Shown here: one piece after another, positions 33,226-43,704 of the stretch
How the letters are laid out: every line of letters begins with the position of its first letter
Numbering within the stretch: the stretch's first letter is position 1
Assembly (NCBI GenBank): GCA_963971305.1
Contig: OZ020308.1
Span: 20,121,092 to 20,185,091, forward strand
Direction: 5' to 3'
Source: Arcuatula senhousia
Lineage: Eukaryota > Mollusca > Bivalvia > Mytilida > Mytilidae
Length of the DNA stretch: 64,000 bases
Made by a program: the position numbers and the translations under genes
Notes under the pieces: generated by a model
Told to the model about the DNA's origin: nothing
Seen by the model: the letters and a program-made list of their open reading frames with translations, nothing else
Databases searched by the model: none

Positions 33226-33785
33226 ATTTTTATGAACAGCGCTAAAAATATTTTTTTCTTATGACAAATATTTTGTTTTTCTGTGTATCCCCCCCCCCCG
33301 AAAAAAAAATAGTTTCCAAATGGTCGGTTTGTCGAATTTCAAATTCATAACCAATACATAATTTATTTTATATTAAAACTTTGTAAACACCATTATTCTT
33401 CTTTAGTGGTTAATTACTTTGTTTTTTTCACTAGTGTTAATAGACGCGACCTCAAGTGATAGATTGTATTTTTTTCTGTTATTTTTGAATGAAAGAAGAT
33501 AAAACCCGAACAGTGTCATCCCGAGCTAAAAATAAAGAACTAAAAAACCATGTTAATGAACCTTTAAGTAAAACCGCATGAAAGAAGAAAAAAATGTTGT
33601 TTACAATGTTTTAATATATAATAAATTATATATTGGTTATTGATTAGAAATTCGAGAAAGCAACCTTCTGGAAACGACTTTGGGGGGGGGGTACACAGAA
33701 AATCTACCTGTTGATCAAAAAAAGGAATGACTATTTTTTAACGCTGTTCATGATAACAAACTTTGATCTCATAAAGACAAAGTAT

Positions 33786-34022
33786 TGTTTTTTTGATTGA
33801 GTTGGTGTTTTACGCCCGTGCAACGCTATATAGGTTATTTACAGGCGATGAACATGAAAAGGATGTAAAATGAACATGAAATGATGATGATAAATGAAAT
33901 ATGGGGATGGGGTGGGACACAAAGGACCGGTAAATTTTGAAGAACCACAGGAAAAGGGGAGAGGTGGGTAGGGGCGGAAAATTTAGCCTATGTGGTGCAC
34001 TACTGGGTGGTCCACAAAGGGG
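33786..34022 (-). mobile_element. SINE-A, 5'-truncated, 14-bp target duplication
   Basis: Contains the family's 3' half and tail. Flanked by TAAAGACAAAGTAT at 33772-33785 and 34023-34036. Truncation of the head with an intact duplication is typical of incomplete target-primed reverse transcription. Confidence 0.9.
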
Positions 34023-34074
34023 TAAAGACAAAGTATCATCACACAATGACAAAGTATATTCACATAATGGCATT

Positions 34075-34539
34075 TAGTTAGTTAGTTATTGCTTTACTCC
34101 CAAGCAGCGCGATTTCGGCTATATCCGGGAGATGAACATGAAAGTGGTGATACAATGAACATGAAATGATGATGAATTGGAGGAAATGGGGACACAAGGC
34201 CAATCGGGTAGGAGAGTTTTGACTGCCACTGGAAAAAGGAGTGATGGGTAGGGACGGGAAATTTTGCCTCCTGCATGGGGATCCTACGGGTCCTACTCTT
34301 ACTGAGACCTGCGGCATGGTTCTTTAACGTGCGAGGAACGTGAGATTTTTCCCAACACGGTGCACCACTATGGTTTGCGGTCAGGTTTTCCGCATTATCG
34401 CCTGACGACCCCGCATCTCTCGATGTCAGGGCTGCCCCATTCAACCACTTGGGGCACACATCCCAGTCGCTTAGTGGACTTTTACCGACAAGCTTAGCGC
34501 TGCTGCGGGCCTATTCGCCTCCTGGGCCCCGCACGGGAC
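34075..34539 (-). mobile_element. SINE-B with internal deletion
   Basis: Complete ends (TTAGTTAGTTAG tail; CCCGCACGGGAC head) but about 40 bp are missing near 34470. TCACATAATG lies on both sides, though the host is itself a tandem array, so the duplication is ambiguous. Confidence 0.85.
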
Positions 34540-34770
34540 TCACATAATGACAAAAGTATTATCACATCATGAAGAAGTAACATCACATCATGAAGAAGTA
34601 TCATCACATAATGACAAAGTATCATCTCATAATGAAGAAGTACCATCACATTATGACAAAGTATCATCACATAATGACGAAGTATCATCCCATTATGACA
34701 AAGTATCACCACATAATGAAGAAGTATCATCACATAATGACAAAGTATCTTCACACAATGAAACTCATCA
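34540..34770 (-). repeat. 21-bp tandem array, right foldback arm
   Basis: About 11 units of CATAATGACAAAGTATCATCA, inverted relative to 32970-33225. A few further units lie at 34024-34070. Confidence 0.92.
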
Positions 34771-34840
34771 TCATAAGGCAGCTATGGCGTCCCATACGAT
34801 TTTTTTGTAGATCTTAATGAACTGAACAATTATGCAATGC

Positions 34841-35110
34841 CATCATCGGAAACCCAGGGTTTCTTCTCTCGCTTACTCTTTCATCACCCCTGGGACACAA
34901 CGCACAAAATACTTAGTTTTCGATAGTTTTGTATCGAGCTTTCTGATTGGTCGCTTTAGATTTATCTTATGCGATTAAAACATGATTCTATATACAAATA
35001 ATATTAAGTTCAAGATCAGATCCTGAACTCAAAACGAAGAATTTCATACCAAATGTCCCAGGGGTGATGAATGAGTAAGCGAGAGAAGAAACCCTGGGTT
35101 TCCGAGGATG
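34841..35110 (+). mobile_element. MITE, 270 bp, 9-bp target duplication
   Basis: Terminal inverted repeats of about 55 bp start CATCATCGGAAACCCAGGGT and include ATCACCCCTGGGACA. Flanked by ATGCAATGC at 34832-34840 and 35111-35119. The internal about 150 bp has no ORF. Identical in length to 37237-37506 but inverted relative to it. Confidence 0.93.
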
Positions 35111-36414
35111 ATGCAATGCTAGCTATTACTCTAACTCTTATGGCTTTTAAGATAAAGTTCAAGAACTGTGAAAATGGTCAATTTTGACGATTAAGGGGAA
35201 ATAACTCATATAAGGAGTTGTCCCACAACTTGGACCCAATGAATAGTATTGTAGAGCTTTTGATGCTGAGGAAGGAAGGGTGCTTCGGATTTTCTCTATC
35301 TCATACTTTTTGAGTTATAAGCTAAAAACTATGGTCTGACCCCCCTGTTCGATTTTGAGTAACGGCAGCCATGTTGGTTTCATTAACTTGGTAGAGGACA
35401 TCCCAAAAAATTAAGTGTACAAAGTTTCAAAGCAATCCTACCAGTGGTTTCAAAGAAGATTTTTAAAAATCAGGTTGATCTGACAATTTTGACCCTGAAA
35501 TCATATTGTAGATCTCAATGAACTGAACAAGTTTGCAATGCTAACTTTTCCTCTAGCACTTACAGTTTTCAAGCTAAAGTCCAAAAACTGTGAAAATGGT
35601 CAATTTTGACGATTAAGGGGAAATAACTCATATAAGGAGTTGTCCCACAACTTTGACTCAATGAAGAGTATTGTAGAGCTTTTGATGCTGAGGAAGGAAG
35701 GATGCTTCGGATTTTCTCTATCTCATACTTTTTGAGCTATAAGCTAAAAACTATGGTCTGACCCCCTGTTCTATTTATAGTAACGGCAGCCATGTTGGTT
35801 AGTCGACGTTCACAAATTTCACAAACTTGGTAGGGACATCCTAAAAATCAAGTGTACAAAGTTTCAAAGCAATCCTACCAGTGGTTTCAGAGAAGAAGAT
35901 TTTTAAAAAGTCAGGTTGACCTTGAAATCATATTGTAGATCTCAATGAGCTGAACAAGTTTGCAATGCTAACTTTTCCTCTAGCACTTACAGTTGTCAAG
36001 ATAAAGTCCAAAAACTGTGAAAGTGGTCAATTTTGACATTTAAGGGGAAATAACTCCTATAAGGAGTCGTCCTACAATTTTGACTCAATGGAGAGTTTTG
36101 TAGAGCTTTTGATGCTGAAGAAGGAGGGTGCTTCGGATTTTCTCTATCTCTTATACTTTTTGAGTTATAAGCTAAAAACAATGGTCTGACCCCCTGTTCT
36201 ATTTTTAGTAACAGCGGCCATGGTGGTTGGTCCACGTTCACAAATTTCACAAACGTGGTAGAGGACATTCTAAAGATCAAGTGTACAAAGTTTCAAAGCA
36301 ATCCCATCAGTGGTTTCAGAGAAGATGTTTGAAGAAAAGTTAACGGACGGACGGAAGACGGACGCTTAATGATGACAATAGCTCACATGACCCTTCGGGT
36401 CAGGTGAGCTAAAA

Positions 36415-37236
36415 AGCTAGTGATATAAATTAGGGGGCTTGTTCAGTCCAGTCCATGTCTGACCTAAAAATGATCGTTAACTGTAAGAGAAGTACTTTCG
36501 ATGTTGTACGCAAGTGATCACTCATAACCGAATTACACATTAAATCGTTTCAGACATTAGTTGTGGAACACTTTTTCGTAGAAATGCGAAAAGGTAATGA
36601 CATGCCACTAGTTTTACAGTTTTGCCAACGATTCCACTCATGTGTACGACAGTTGTTCAAGCGCATGACAAGTGTTGCTTTCTTCTTCACTGGGAATTAC
36701 TCCTACTATCACAGGGATAATGATAGCAATATTGTCATAACTGAAAGCAAACTTGCGAAGTGCAGAATTTGATTGACGTTTTCTTGTGTATAATATTATG
36801 AGCAAAATAAATTTTACATTTTCCTGCTTTATTGTAAACATCTTCCACTTCTTTAAGCAGTTCTTTAACTACAGCTTCCAACGTTTTACCTTTTTTTTTA
36901 CATTTCCCTTCTTTATTGCATGTTGTTTTTTTTTTATTTCCAGAAAGTTCCTGCTTTATAACATGCTTTTTTAAAAACACCTAAGCCAGAAATCCTTATC
37001 AAACTTTTGTTTGTCCTTGTCATTTATCTGTTTTTTGTTTTATGTCAAGAAATGGGTTTTTCGTTGATAATCTAGGGATTTGTTTAAATTATGGATAGAA
37101 AAATTGTTGAAAATATACCAACCGGTTAATCGTAAGATCTTCCGACCAGTTAACCGGTTAACCGGATGATACATGTAACTGCAAAAACTGAGTCATAGGG
37201 TCGCGATGAAAAAAAATTGCACAGCAACTTCAAGGT
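36415..37236. other. Unassigned sequence
   Basis: Plus frame 36563-36772 and minus frame 36735-36980 (Lys-rich, LEAVVKELLKEVEDVYNKA) overlap; neither has a recognised domain. AATAAA occurs at 36805 on the plus strand. CCGGTTAACCGG-type words lie near 37120-37160. A small gene cannot be excluded. Confidence 0.35.
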
Positions 37237-37506
37237 CATCATCGGAAACCCAGGGTTTCTTCTCTCGCTTACTCATTCATCACCCCTGGGACATTTGGTA
37301 TGAAATTCTTCGTTTTGAGTTCAGGATCTGGTCTTGAACTTAATATTATTTGTATATAGAATCATGTTTAAATCGCATAAGATAAATCTAAAGCGACCAA
37401 TCAGAAAGCTCGATACAAAACTATCGAAAACGAAGTACTTTGTGCGTTGTGTCCCAGGGGTGATGAATGAGTAAGCGAGAGAAGAAACCCTGGGTTTCCG
37501 AGGATG
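37237..37506 (-). mobile_element. MITE, 270 bp, 9-bp target duplication
   Basis: Second full-size member of the family, with CTTCAAGGT at 37228-37236 and 37507-37515. Its internal sequence is the reverse complement of 34841-35110 with few differences. Confidence 0.93.
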
Positions 37507-37679
37507 CTTCAAGGTAAAAAAAAGGAACATTCGCATTTATAACCTTTGAATCGGGGGTACAGTTTGAGTAAAGGAAAAGTGATTGCTTATATAAAAGTTT
37601 TTTTTATGAAATTGATATTTTCTATCCGCAATGAAAAGACGATAAGGAGTACTTATTAGAATACTGACAATGTCAGAAA

Positions 37680-38261
37680 GGGCCCCGCTGCAAAACAACT
37701 TTGATTAAAACCACTAAGGCATGTTTCATGGAATGTGTATGAAACCTCAGAGCTGTATTGTTAATAGCATTTGAGTTTTATTGTTCAAAAATTCCAATCC
37801 TCAAAATCTGTGATTTTCCATCAAAAAATAAGTTTTTCCAAGAATATTAAACAGATTTACATGAAATTTTATTATGCAAATCATGACATGTTACTTAGCA
37901 GCTGTACAAAGTTTTAGAACAGTATTATTGATAGCTTTTGAGTTTTAACGTTCATTCTCAAAATCTGTGATTTTCCATCAAAAATGAAAATTTTCCAAAA
38001 ATATTGAACAGATTTGCGCGAAATGTTTATATGCAAATCATGACAGGCTACTTAGCAGCTGTACAAAGTTTCAGAACTGTATTATTAATAGTTTTTGAGT
38101 TTTAGTGTTCACAAAGTCCAATTCTCAAAATCTGTGATTTTCCCTCAAAAATGAAGTTTTTTTTCAAAAATATTAAACATTTTTGCATGAAATTTTAATA
38201 TGCAAATACAGACGGACGAAGTAAAAACTACAAGGCGTCCGCATCTTCGATGAGGGGCCCT
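37680..38261 (+). mobile_element. Tandem-repeat element Hp-6 with GGGCCCC ends
   Basis: Begins GGGCCCCGCTGC and ends GATGAGGGGCCCT. Three monomers of about 160 bp contain CTCAAAATCTGTGATTTTCC and TTTGAGTTTTA.TGTTCA. An ACAGACGGACGAAGTAA stretch lies near the 3' end, as in the other hairpin-type families. No ORF. Confidence 0.7.
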
Positions 38262-38812
38262 AATGAAATAATAAATATCGTAATCTAAAAGGGTAATCAC
38301 AAATTTAAGACACAAAGGGGCAAAAACAAACAAAAAAAAAAGCAAACAATGTGAAAACAAAACAGTTTTAACAAACCAAAACAATTAAATAAACTGCAAT
38401 CAGCAACGATTAAAATCTAAATGTTTTTATTACGTTCAGTGATAGTTTGTCCAAACATATTCCATGGCTTGGAGTAATCATCGGTACTTATCCATTTCAA
38501 TTACTTTGTGTTACTGATTATCAGTTAAATGTACAATGAAAAAGTAACAAAATAATTTTTTTTTTCATTTTGAACGATTACTCGATTCTCAAATTAGTAA
38601 CCGTTTCCTACCAAATAACCGGTTAACCCTTGCCATCCCTAGTTAAAATCTTAAGTATTGTATTTTTAGTCTTTGGTCAATGCAACCCAACGAGCGGTAT
38701 GGTCATGTTGAAGACTGCTGGCTGTTTTCCATTGTGATTTTTTTTAAATTGCCGTTTCTTTAATGTTGGTTGCATCGCGTACACTTATTCCACATCTCTT
38801 TTTATATCTAGG
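38262..38812. other. Unassigned AT-rich sequence
   Basis: No gene or family recognised. The last 40 bp are pyrimidine-rich and end TTTTTATATCTAG, a plausible splice acceptor for the following open segment. Confidence 0.4.
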
Positions 38813-39650
38813 AAATCGGTAGTTTATCTGAGTTTAGAGAAGAAAGTTGTCGTAGCTAAACTTCTTGATGATATAGTGGATACAGAAGACGATTCTCAGA
38901 AAGTGAACTCGATATTGTATCACCAAGACAATCCACTCAGATTTATCAGCAGCGAGCCTGAGCATATAGACGTTAGGTTTATAATCAGTCCCGTGCGGGG
39001 CCCGGGTGGCGAATAGGCCCGCAGCAGAGCCTAGCTTGTCGTAAGAGGCGACTAAGGGTCTTGGGATTCTGATGTCGGGTCAGTGCTCAGCCCACAGAGC
39101 GACCAAGTGTGTACCCTAGGTGGCTGAATAGGGTGGCCCTCGTCCGCGGGGGTTGTCAGGTCTATAATACGGAAACCATGACCGCCGACCATAGTGGGCC
39201 AACGTGTGTGGAGAGTGCCACGCTTCATGCACGTAAAAGACCCCTTTGTGGACCGCCAAGTAGTGCACCACATAGGCTAAATTTTCCGCCCCTACCCACC
39301 TCTCCCCTTTTCCTGTGGTTCTTCAAAATTTACTGTTTCCATGTGTCCCACCCCACCCCCATTTTTCATTTATCATCATTTCATGTTCATTATATCATCC
39401 TTTTCATGTTCATCGCCTGTAAATAACCTATATAGCGTTGCACGGGCGTAAAACACCAACTCACTCACTCACACTCACATAATCGGGACCATTGACAAAA
39501 GGACTTCACAGAAAGAAGTGAATTTTGTCTTCTTCTCCTCTATCAGCTTACAATGGAAACCAATGATTTATTTAATTTCATTCACTTCAAGAAGTGACAC
39601 AGGGGCTTACTTATGGTATTCGTCCGCCAATGTGTGCTAGCATCTGTAAA
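38813..39650 (+). pseudogene. Coding exon of unknown gene, split by SINE-A
   Basis: An open frame begins after a splice-acceptor-like TCTAG (38811): KSVVYLSLEKKVVVAKLLDD, then VDTEDDSQKVNSILYHQ and PLRFISSEPEHIDVRFII at 38981. SINE-A intervenes. After it the same frame resumes at ATAATC (39479) as GTIDKRTSQKEVNFVFFSS and continues to TAG at 39648. Removing the SINE with one copy of the short duplication gives about 115 continuous codons. No family was recognised. It could be a terminal exon of a host gene, now disrupted, or part of an older element. Codon composition is more balanced than in surrounding AT-rich DNA. Confidence 0.5.
38987..39478 (+). mobile_element. SINE-A, full length
   Basis: From GTCCCGTGCGGGGCCCGGG to a long CTCACTCACTCACACTCAC tail. 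A short duplication ATAATC (38981-38986, 39479-39484) flanks it. Confidence 0.9.
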
Positions 39651-40305
39651 ACAATCTTGTGGATGCAACAACTCTAAAATGCTGAATAGACTTTCCAGGA
39701 TTGTTTTCTACCGTAGTTGATTGTGCATTAGTCGACCCTTCCAATTATAGCCTCTCATACAGCAAGACCTATGTGACCCAGATATGGGACCCTCCTCGAG
39801 GTGACAGATGGTAACTTGGTACCTTGCGGCCCCAGGCAGAATCACAAGGTCTTGGAGGAATCTAGGCCCCTAGATGCACGGTATGCTAGGCCCATCGGCG
39901 TGTGGATATGTCCTGGTACCTGCAATCCTAGATCCCAGCTTTGGGTTAAATAGCATCACTGCCTTGTGATGGACTTTTTAGTCAAAGGCTATGGGAGAAA
40001 ATTCAGACAGAAAACCGTGGAGATGACAACGTTAGCAGAGTACTACAATCATCTACGGGAAGGATAACCCAGAGAGAAAACCCGGTCCGAAAGTGCAGAG
40101 GTTTGGCATGGGGCTAACAACCCCATCCTAGGAAAAAGCTTTATGTTACAGAAACCATAACTTGTGATTTTGTACAGAACTCTGTAAATGGTCTTACAGA
40201 TGACTCTAGCCAGCGCACCACCGCTGGCAGCATGACTGCTTCTAGTGAAAGCCCTAACCAGGAATCTAGAAGACTGAAGGAGAATCTCTTGAGACCAAAA
40301 CATAA

Positions 40306-41290
40306 GATCAAACTTGGAGCTTGAAACGTTCGTACAATGTATGGAACTTCCAAGTCTGCCCAAGTCACGAAAGAAATGAAGCAATATGGTATAGATATCC
40401 TTGGAGTAAGCGAATGTAGATGGACAGGATCTGGAAAGCTAACACTGAACAGCGGACATACCATCGTATACTCAAGATAAAACACCAACCATGCCAGTGG
40501 AGTTGCTATTATCATCAGCAAAGAGGTAGAGAAAACACTATTGCAGTGGCAACCCATTAATGATCGCCTTTATACAGCAAGGTTCAACTCCAAATTTTGT
40601 AAACTGACCATAATACAATGCTACGCTCTTACAAAATACAAATGACAACAAAGTTCAAATGATTGGGATGAAGAAGACAAAAATGACTTCTATGACCAGT
40701 TACAAGCAGTCTTTGACAAAGTTACTCAACATGACATGGTACTTGTTACTGGAAATCTAAATGCAAAAGTAGGTTCTGACAACACCAACATAGATCAGAT
40801 TATTGGTAAACATGGATGTGGTGCTAGAAATGAAAACGGAGAACGATTAGTTGATTTCTGCCTATCAAACAGATGTGTAATTGGAGACACTGTCTTTCCT
40901 CAAAAGAACATCCACAAATTGACTTGGAAATCACAAGATGGTATCACTGTTTACCAAATTGAACATGTCATCATCAATTCAAAATGGAGAAGATCTCTGC
41001 TAGATCTAAGAGCTTTGAGAGGTGCAGATGTCAACAGTGACCATTATTTGGTCAGAGCTGTACTTCAACTTAAGCTAAGGAAAGCACCAAAAGAAAAGGG
41101 TATCAGAAAGAGACTTGATATACCCCGACTGAGCATTCCAAATGTAAGAAACACATTTAATTTGGAATTGAAGAATCGCTTTCGTGCTCTTAGTAATATG
41201 AAAGATGACAGTGTGCTAGACAATTATGAGATAATTAAAGAAGTATACCTGGAAACAGCCAAAAATGCACTGGGATACCAAACCAAGTAG
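40306..41290 (+). pseudogene. RTE-like LINE endonuclease domain
   Basis: APE-type endonuclease, which would nick the genomic target. Early blocks are KLGA*NVRTMYG (TGA where Trp is expected, about 40325), YGIDILGVSECRWTGSG (about 40388) and a stop after IVYSR. Intact from 40736: VTGNLNAKVGSDN, NENGERLVDFC, LTWKSQDG and the catalytic SDHYLVRA segment (about 41037). The second half ends at TAG 41288-41290, where the family normally continues into RT. Confidence 0.8.
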
Positions 41291-41509
41291 AACAAAGAAT
41301 GGTTAACTGAGGAAACTTGGAAGAAAGTCGAAGAACGTAAAGATCTGAAGCATAAAATCCTTAGTACCAAATCAACAAGGATACAAGAACAACTTACAAA
41401 CTCCTACAAGACCAAGGACAAATAAGTCAAAAGGTGTGCCAGGAAAGACAGGCGTGAATTTGTAGATACAATGGCAAGATAAGCAGAAGAGTCTGCAGGA
41501 AGGGGAGAA

Positions 41510-43122
41510 ATGAGAACAGTATACAAGATCACAAACCAACTATGTGGTATTGTAAGAGCTCAAACCACACAGGTCAAAGACAAACTAGGAAATGCATTAA
41601 CTACAGAGGAAGAACAAGCTAGGCGATGGGTGGAACACTTCAAAGGGGTCTTAAACTGTACTGATCCACCATCTCCAGCAGATCCTACACCAGTTGCTGA
41701 AGACATCAACATTGATACCAGTCCCCCATCCTTAAATGAAGTACAGAAAGCCATTAAATCCCTAAAAATAATAAGGGTGCTGGAATTGACTCCATCAATG
41801 CTGAATTTCTTAAGTCTGACATCAACACCTCTGGTAAAATATTCCAAAAATTATTCACAAACATATGGGAAAGCGAAGTTATACCACCTGACTGGTCAAA
41901 AGGCCTCATTGTCAAAATTCCGAAAAAAGGAAACTTACAGAACTGTGACAACTGGAGAGGGGTAACATTACTGTCTGTACCAAGCAAGGTGTTTTGTAAG
42001 ATTGTTCTTGCTAGCATAGATGATGCAATTGACTCAAAGCTGAGAGAAGAGCAAGCTGGCTTTAGAAAAGGACGTGGCTGTACAGACCAGATATTCACGC
42101 TGCGTAACATCATAGAGCAAACTATAGTATGGGACATGCCTCTGTTCATCAACTTTATTGACTTTCGAAAAGCTTTTGACAGTGTCCACAGAGACACCTT
42201 GTGGGAAATCCTTGGAGCTTGTGGTATACCATCCAAAATCACCTCTCTTATAAAACGCTTTAAAACAAACTTCGAATGTCGTATCATGCTTGGACATACC
42301 ATCTCCGAATCATTCAATGTTGGATCTGGTGTAAGACAAGGATGCATACTGTCACCAATCTTGTTTTTAATGACAATTGATTGGATCCAACGAAAAACCA
42401 CCAGCACTTAACATGGCATCCTATGGTCAATGTGTTCAAACTAGAAGACCTAGATTTTTTAGATGACCTTGCATAAATTTCTACATCAAAACATCATTTA
42501 CAGGAGAAAACAACATCCCTCAACTACTATGCAGAACAGACTGCTCTCAAAATAAACACCACCAAGACCAAGGTGATAGTTGTTAATGCCAAGCTGTCAG
42601 AACCAATCACTATTAATAGCAACCCAATAGAGACAGTTGAAGACTTTACCTACCTTGGAAGTGTAATAAGCTCAGACAATGGCACAAAAGAAAGATATTC
42701 AGGCAAGATTATCTAAAGCCCGTACTGCGTTTGCAAGACTTAAGCCAATTTGGAAGTCAAGAGTGTATAGCAAGAAGACCGAAATACGCCTATACAACAG
42801 TAATGTTAAACCAGTGATGATGTATGGGTCAGAGTGCTGGCGTATCATCCAGAGTGACCTACAGAAGTTGGAGTTGTTCCAGAATAAATGTTTAAGACAG
42901 ATAATGGGAATATTCTGGCCACAAAAGATAAGAAATGAAGACCTGCTAAAGAAATGTATCTGCCATTCCATTGCAACAGAGCTGAAAAGGCGACGCTTCA
43001 GATGGCTGGGACATGTACTTAGGATGACACAAGACCGCATCCCTAAAGTAGCCTTACGCTGGACACCACCTGGCAAGAGAAAACCTGGCAGACCTCGGAC
43101 CACCTGGAGGAGAACCATCTAA
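41510..43122 (+). pseudogene. RTE-like LINE reverse transcriptase and C-terminal region
   Basis: RT palm and fingers run from KAIKSLK (about 41748) with a frameshift near 41770, through EEQAGFRKGRGCTDQIFTLR (42046-42105), FINFIDFRKAFDSVHR (42147-42194, first catalytic Asp) and GSGVRQGCILSPILF (42325-42369). The FADD box has decayed to FLDDLA (about 42455), followed by a stop. The downstream region includes TYLGSVISSDNG (about 42650), MMYGSECW (42817-42840), RFRWLGHVLRM (42994-43026) and PGRPRTTWRR (43088-43117). Multiple stops show it is dead. The endonuclease/RT order and the WLGHVLRM tail place it with RTE/CFDP2-like LINEs; the clade is inferred. Confidence 0.82.
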
Positions 43123-43434
43123 ACTGAATTTCAGAACCAGGGATACAGTATAGGACAAGCCCAGCATATAGTGCAGGACACAGGGAAATGGAGGGAACTG
43201 GTTATGGCCTTATGTCCCACCGGGGAAGAAGAGGATAGGTGAGGTGAGGTAGTTGATTGAAATTTTTTATCGGAATGCCAATTTGATTCAACAATTTTGA
43301 TAGTCCTTTATAACTTAGTGCAATTTCTTAACACGACAATTTCTTAACACGAGTAGAATTTGTATTGATCTAGAATGACACAATTATTGCCATTACTTTA
43401 ATCCATGTTTTACCCATCTTTGTCCCATCTTTTT

Positions 43435-43704
43435 ACAAGATCTTTATGAAAATTTCAACCCTGAAAATTTAGTGAAAAAAGTCTAAATCGGCTCGTTAAA
43501 CAGAAAGTAGATGATAGACAGACCTGAAAACATATCCCACCATGTGGGACCCCTCCTGAAGCTACATACCACATACCAAAAGCCTACAATTAATAATAGC
43601 TGAGATATCTTTTACGAAAATTTTTATCACGGACAGACTGACTGGCTGACGGACGGACCAGTCAAAAACATTATACCCTTCGCAACTTCGTTGCGTGGGG
43701 TATA
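43435..43704 (+). mobile_element. Hairpin-ended repeat remnant Hp-5
   Basis: Ends with the hairpin TATACCC-TTCGCAACTTCGTTGCGTG-GGGTATA (43672-43704), preceded by GACGGACGGACC. It contains AAATCGGCTCGTTAAACAG and CATATCCCACCATGTGGGACC. The left end is unclear. Same architecture as Hp-4. Confidence 0.65.

Larger units (their letters stand above)
32942..34794. mobile_element. Foldback element with arms of 21-bp tandem repeats
   Basis: Ends TGG(A/G)ACGCCATAGCTGCC face each other and are flanked by TA (32940-32941, 34795-34796). Inside the ends are inverted arrays of 21-bp units (TGATGATACTTTGTCATTATG), then a matched inner segment (ATGAACAGCG..TCTGTGTA.CCCCCCC and its complement at 33690-33780), then a loop of about 390 bp (33300-33690). 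The right arm is lengthened by SINE-A (33786-34022) and SINE-B (34075-34539). Without them the element is about 1.15 kb. The structure resembles FB/Galileo-type foldback elements. No transposase is present. Confidence 0.82.
32696..36414 (+). mobile_element. Hairpin-ended repeat Hp-1, copy 4, with nested elements
   Basis: Starts CTAGAGGCTCCCAGGAGCCTGAATCGC and ends with the hairpin GCTCACATGACCCTTCGGGTCAGGTGAGC (36380-36410). Intact monomers of about 400-440 bp lie at about 35150-36340 (GTAGATCTCAATGAACTGAACAAG ... GGGGAAATAACTCATATAAGGAG). A foldback element and a 270-bp MITE are inserted. Confidence 0.82.
39651..43247 (+). mobile_element. RTE-like LINE, nearly full length, inactive
   Basis: Non-LTR retrotransposon with a 5' region (about 39651-40300, includes TGGTAACTTGGTACCTTGCGG and CATGGGGCTAACAACCCCATC), one ORF coding endonuclease then reverse transcriptase (40306-43240), and a short 3' end with GGTGAGGTGAGGT. 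Proteins of this type are often annotated in databases as 'craniofacial development protein 2-like'. The 5' boundary is uncertain because it abuts the split exon. Stops and frameshifts make it inactive. Confidence 0.75.

Noticed and set aside
32928..33245. Repetitive HYVMILC-type and SHHDKVS-type peptides around 33 and 34.6 kb
   Set aside because: They come from a 21-bp DNA repeat whose period is a multiple of three. All frames are open and the arrays are inverted arms of a foldback element.
41560..42407. Long minus-strand frames opposite the RTE-like reverse transcriptase
   Set aside because: Antisense shadows; the plus strand carries the RT motifs.
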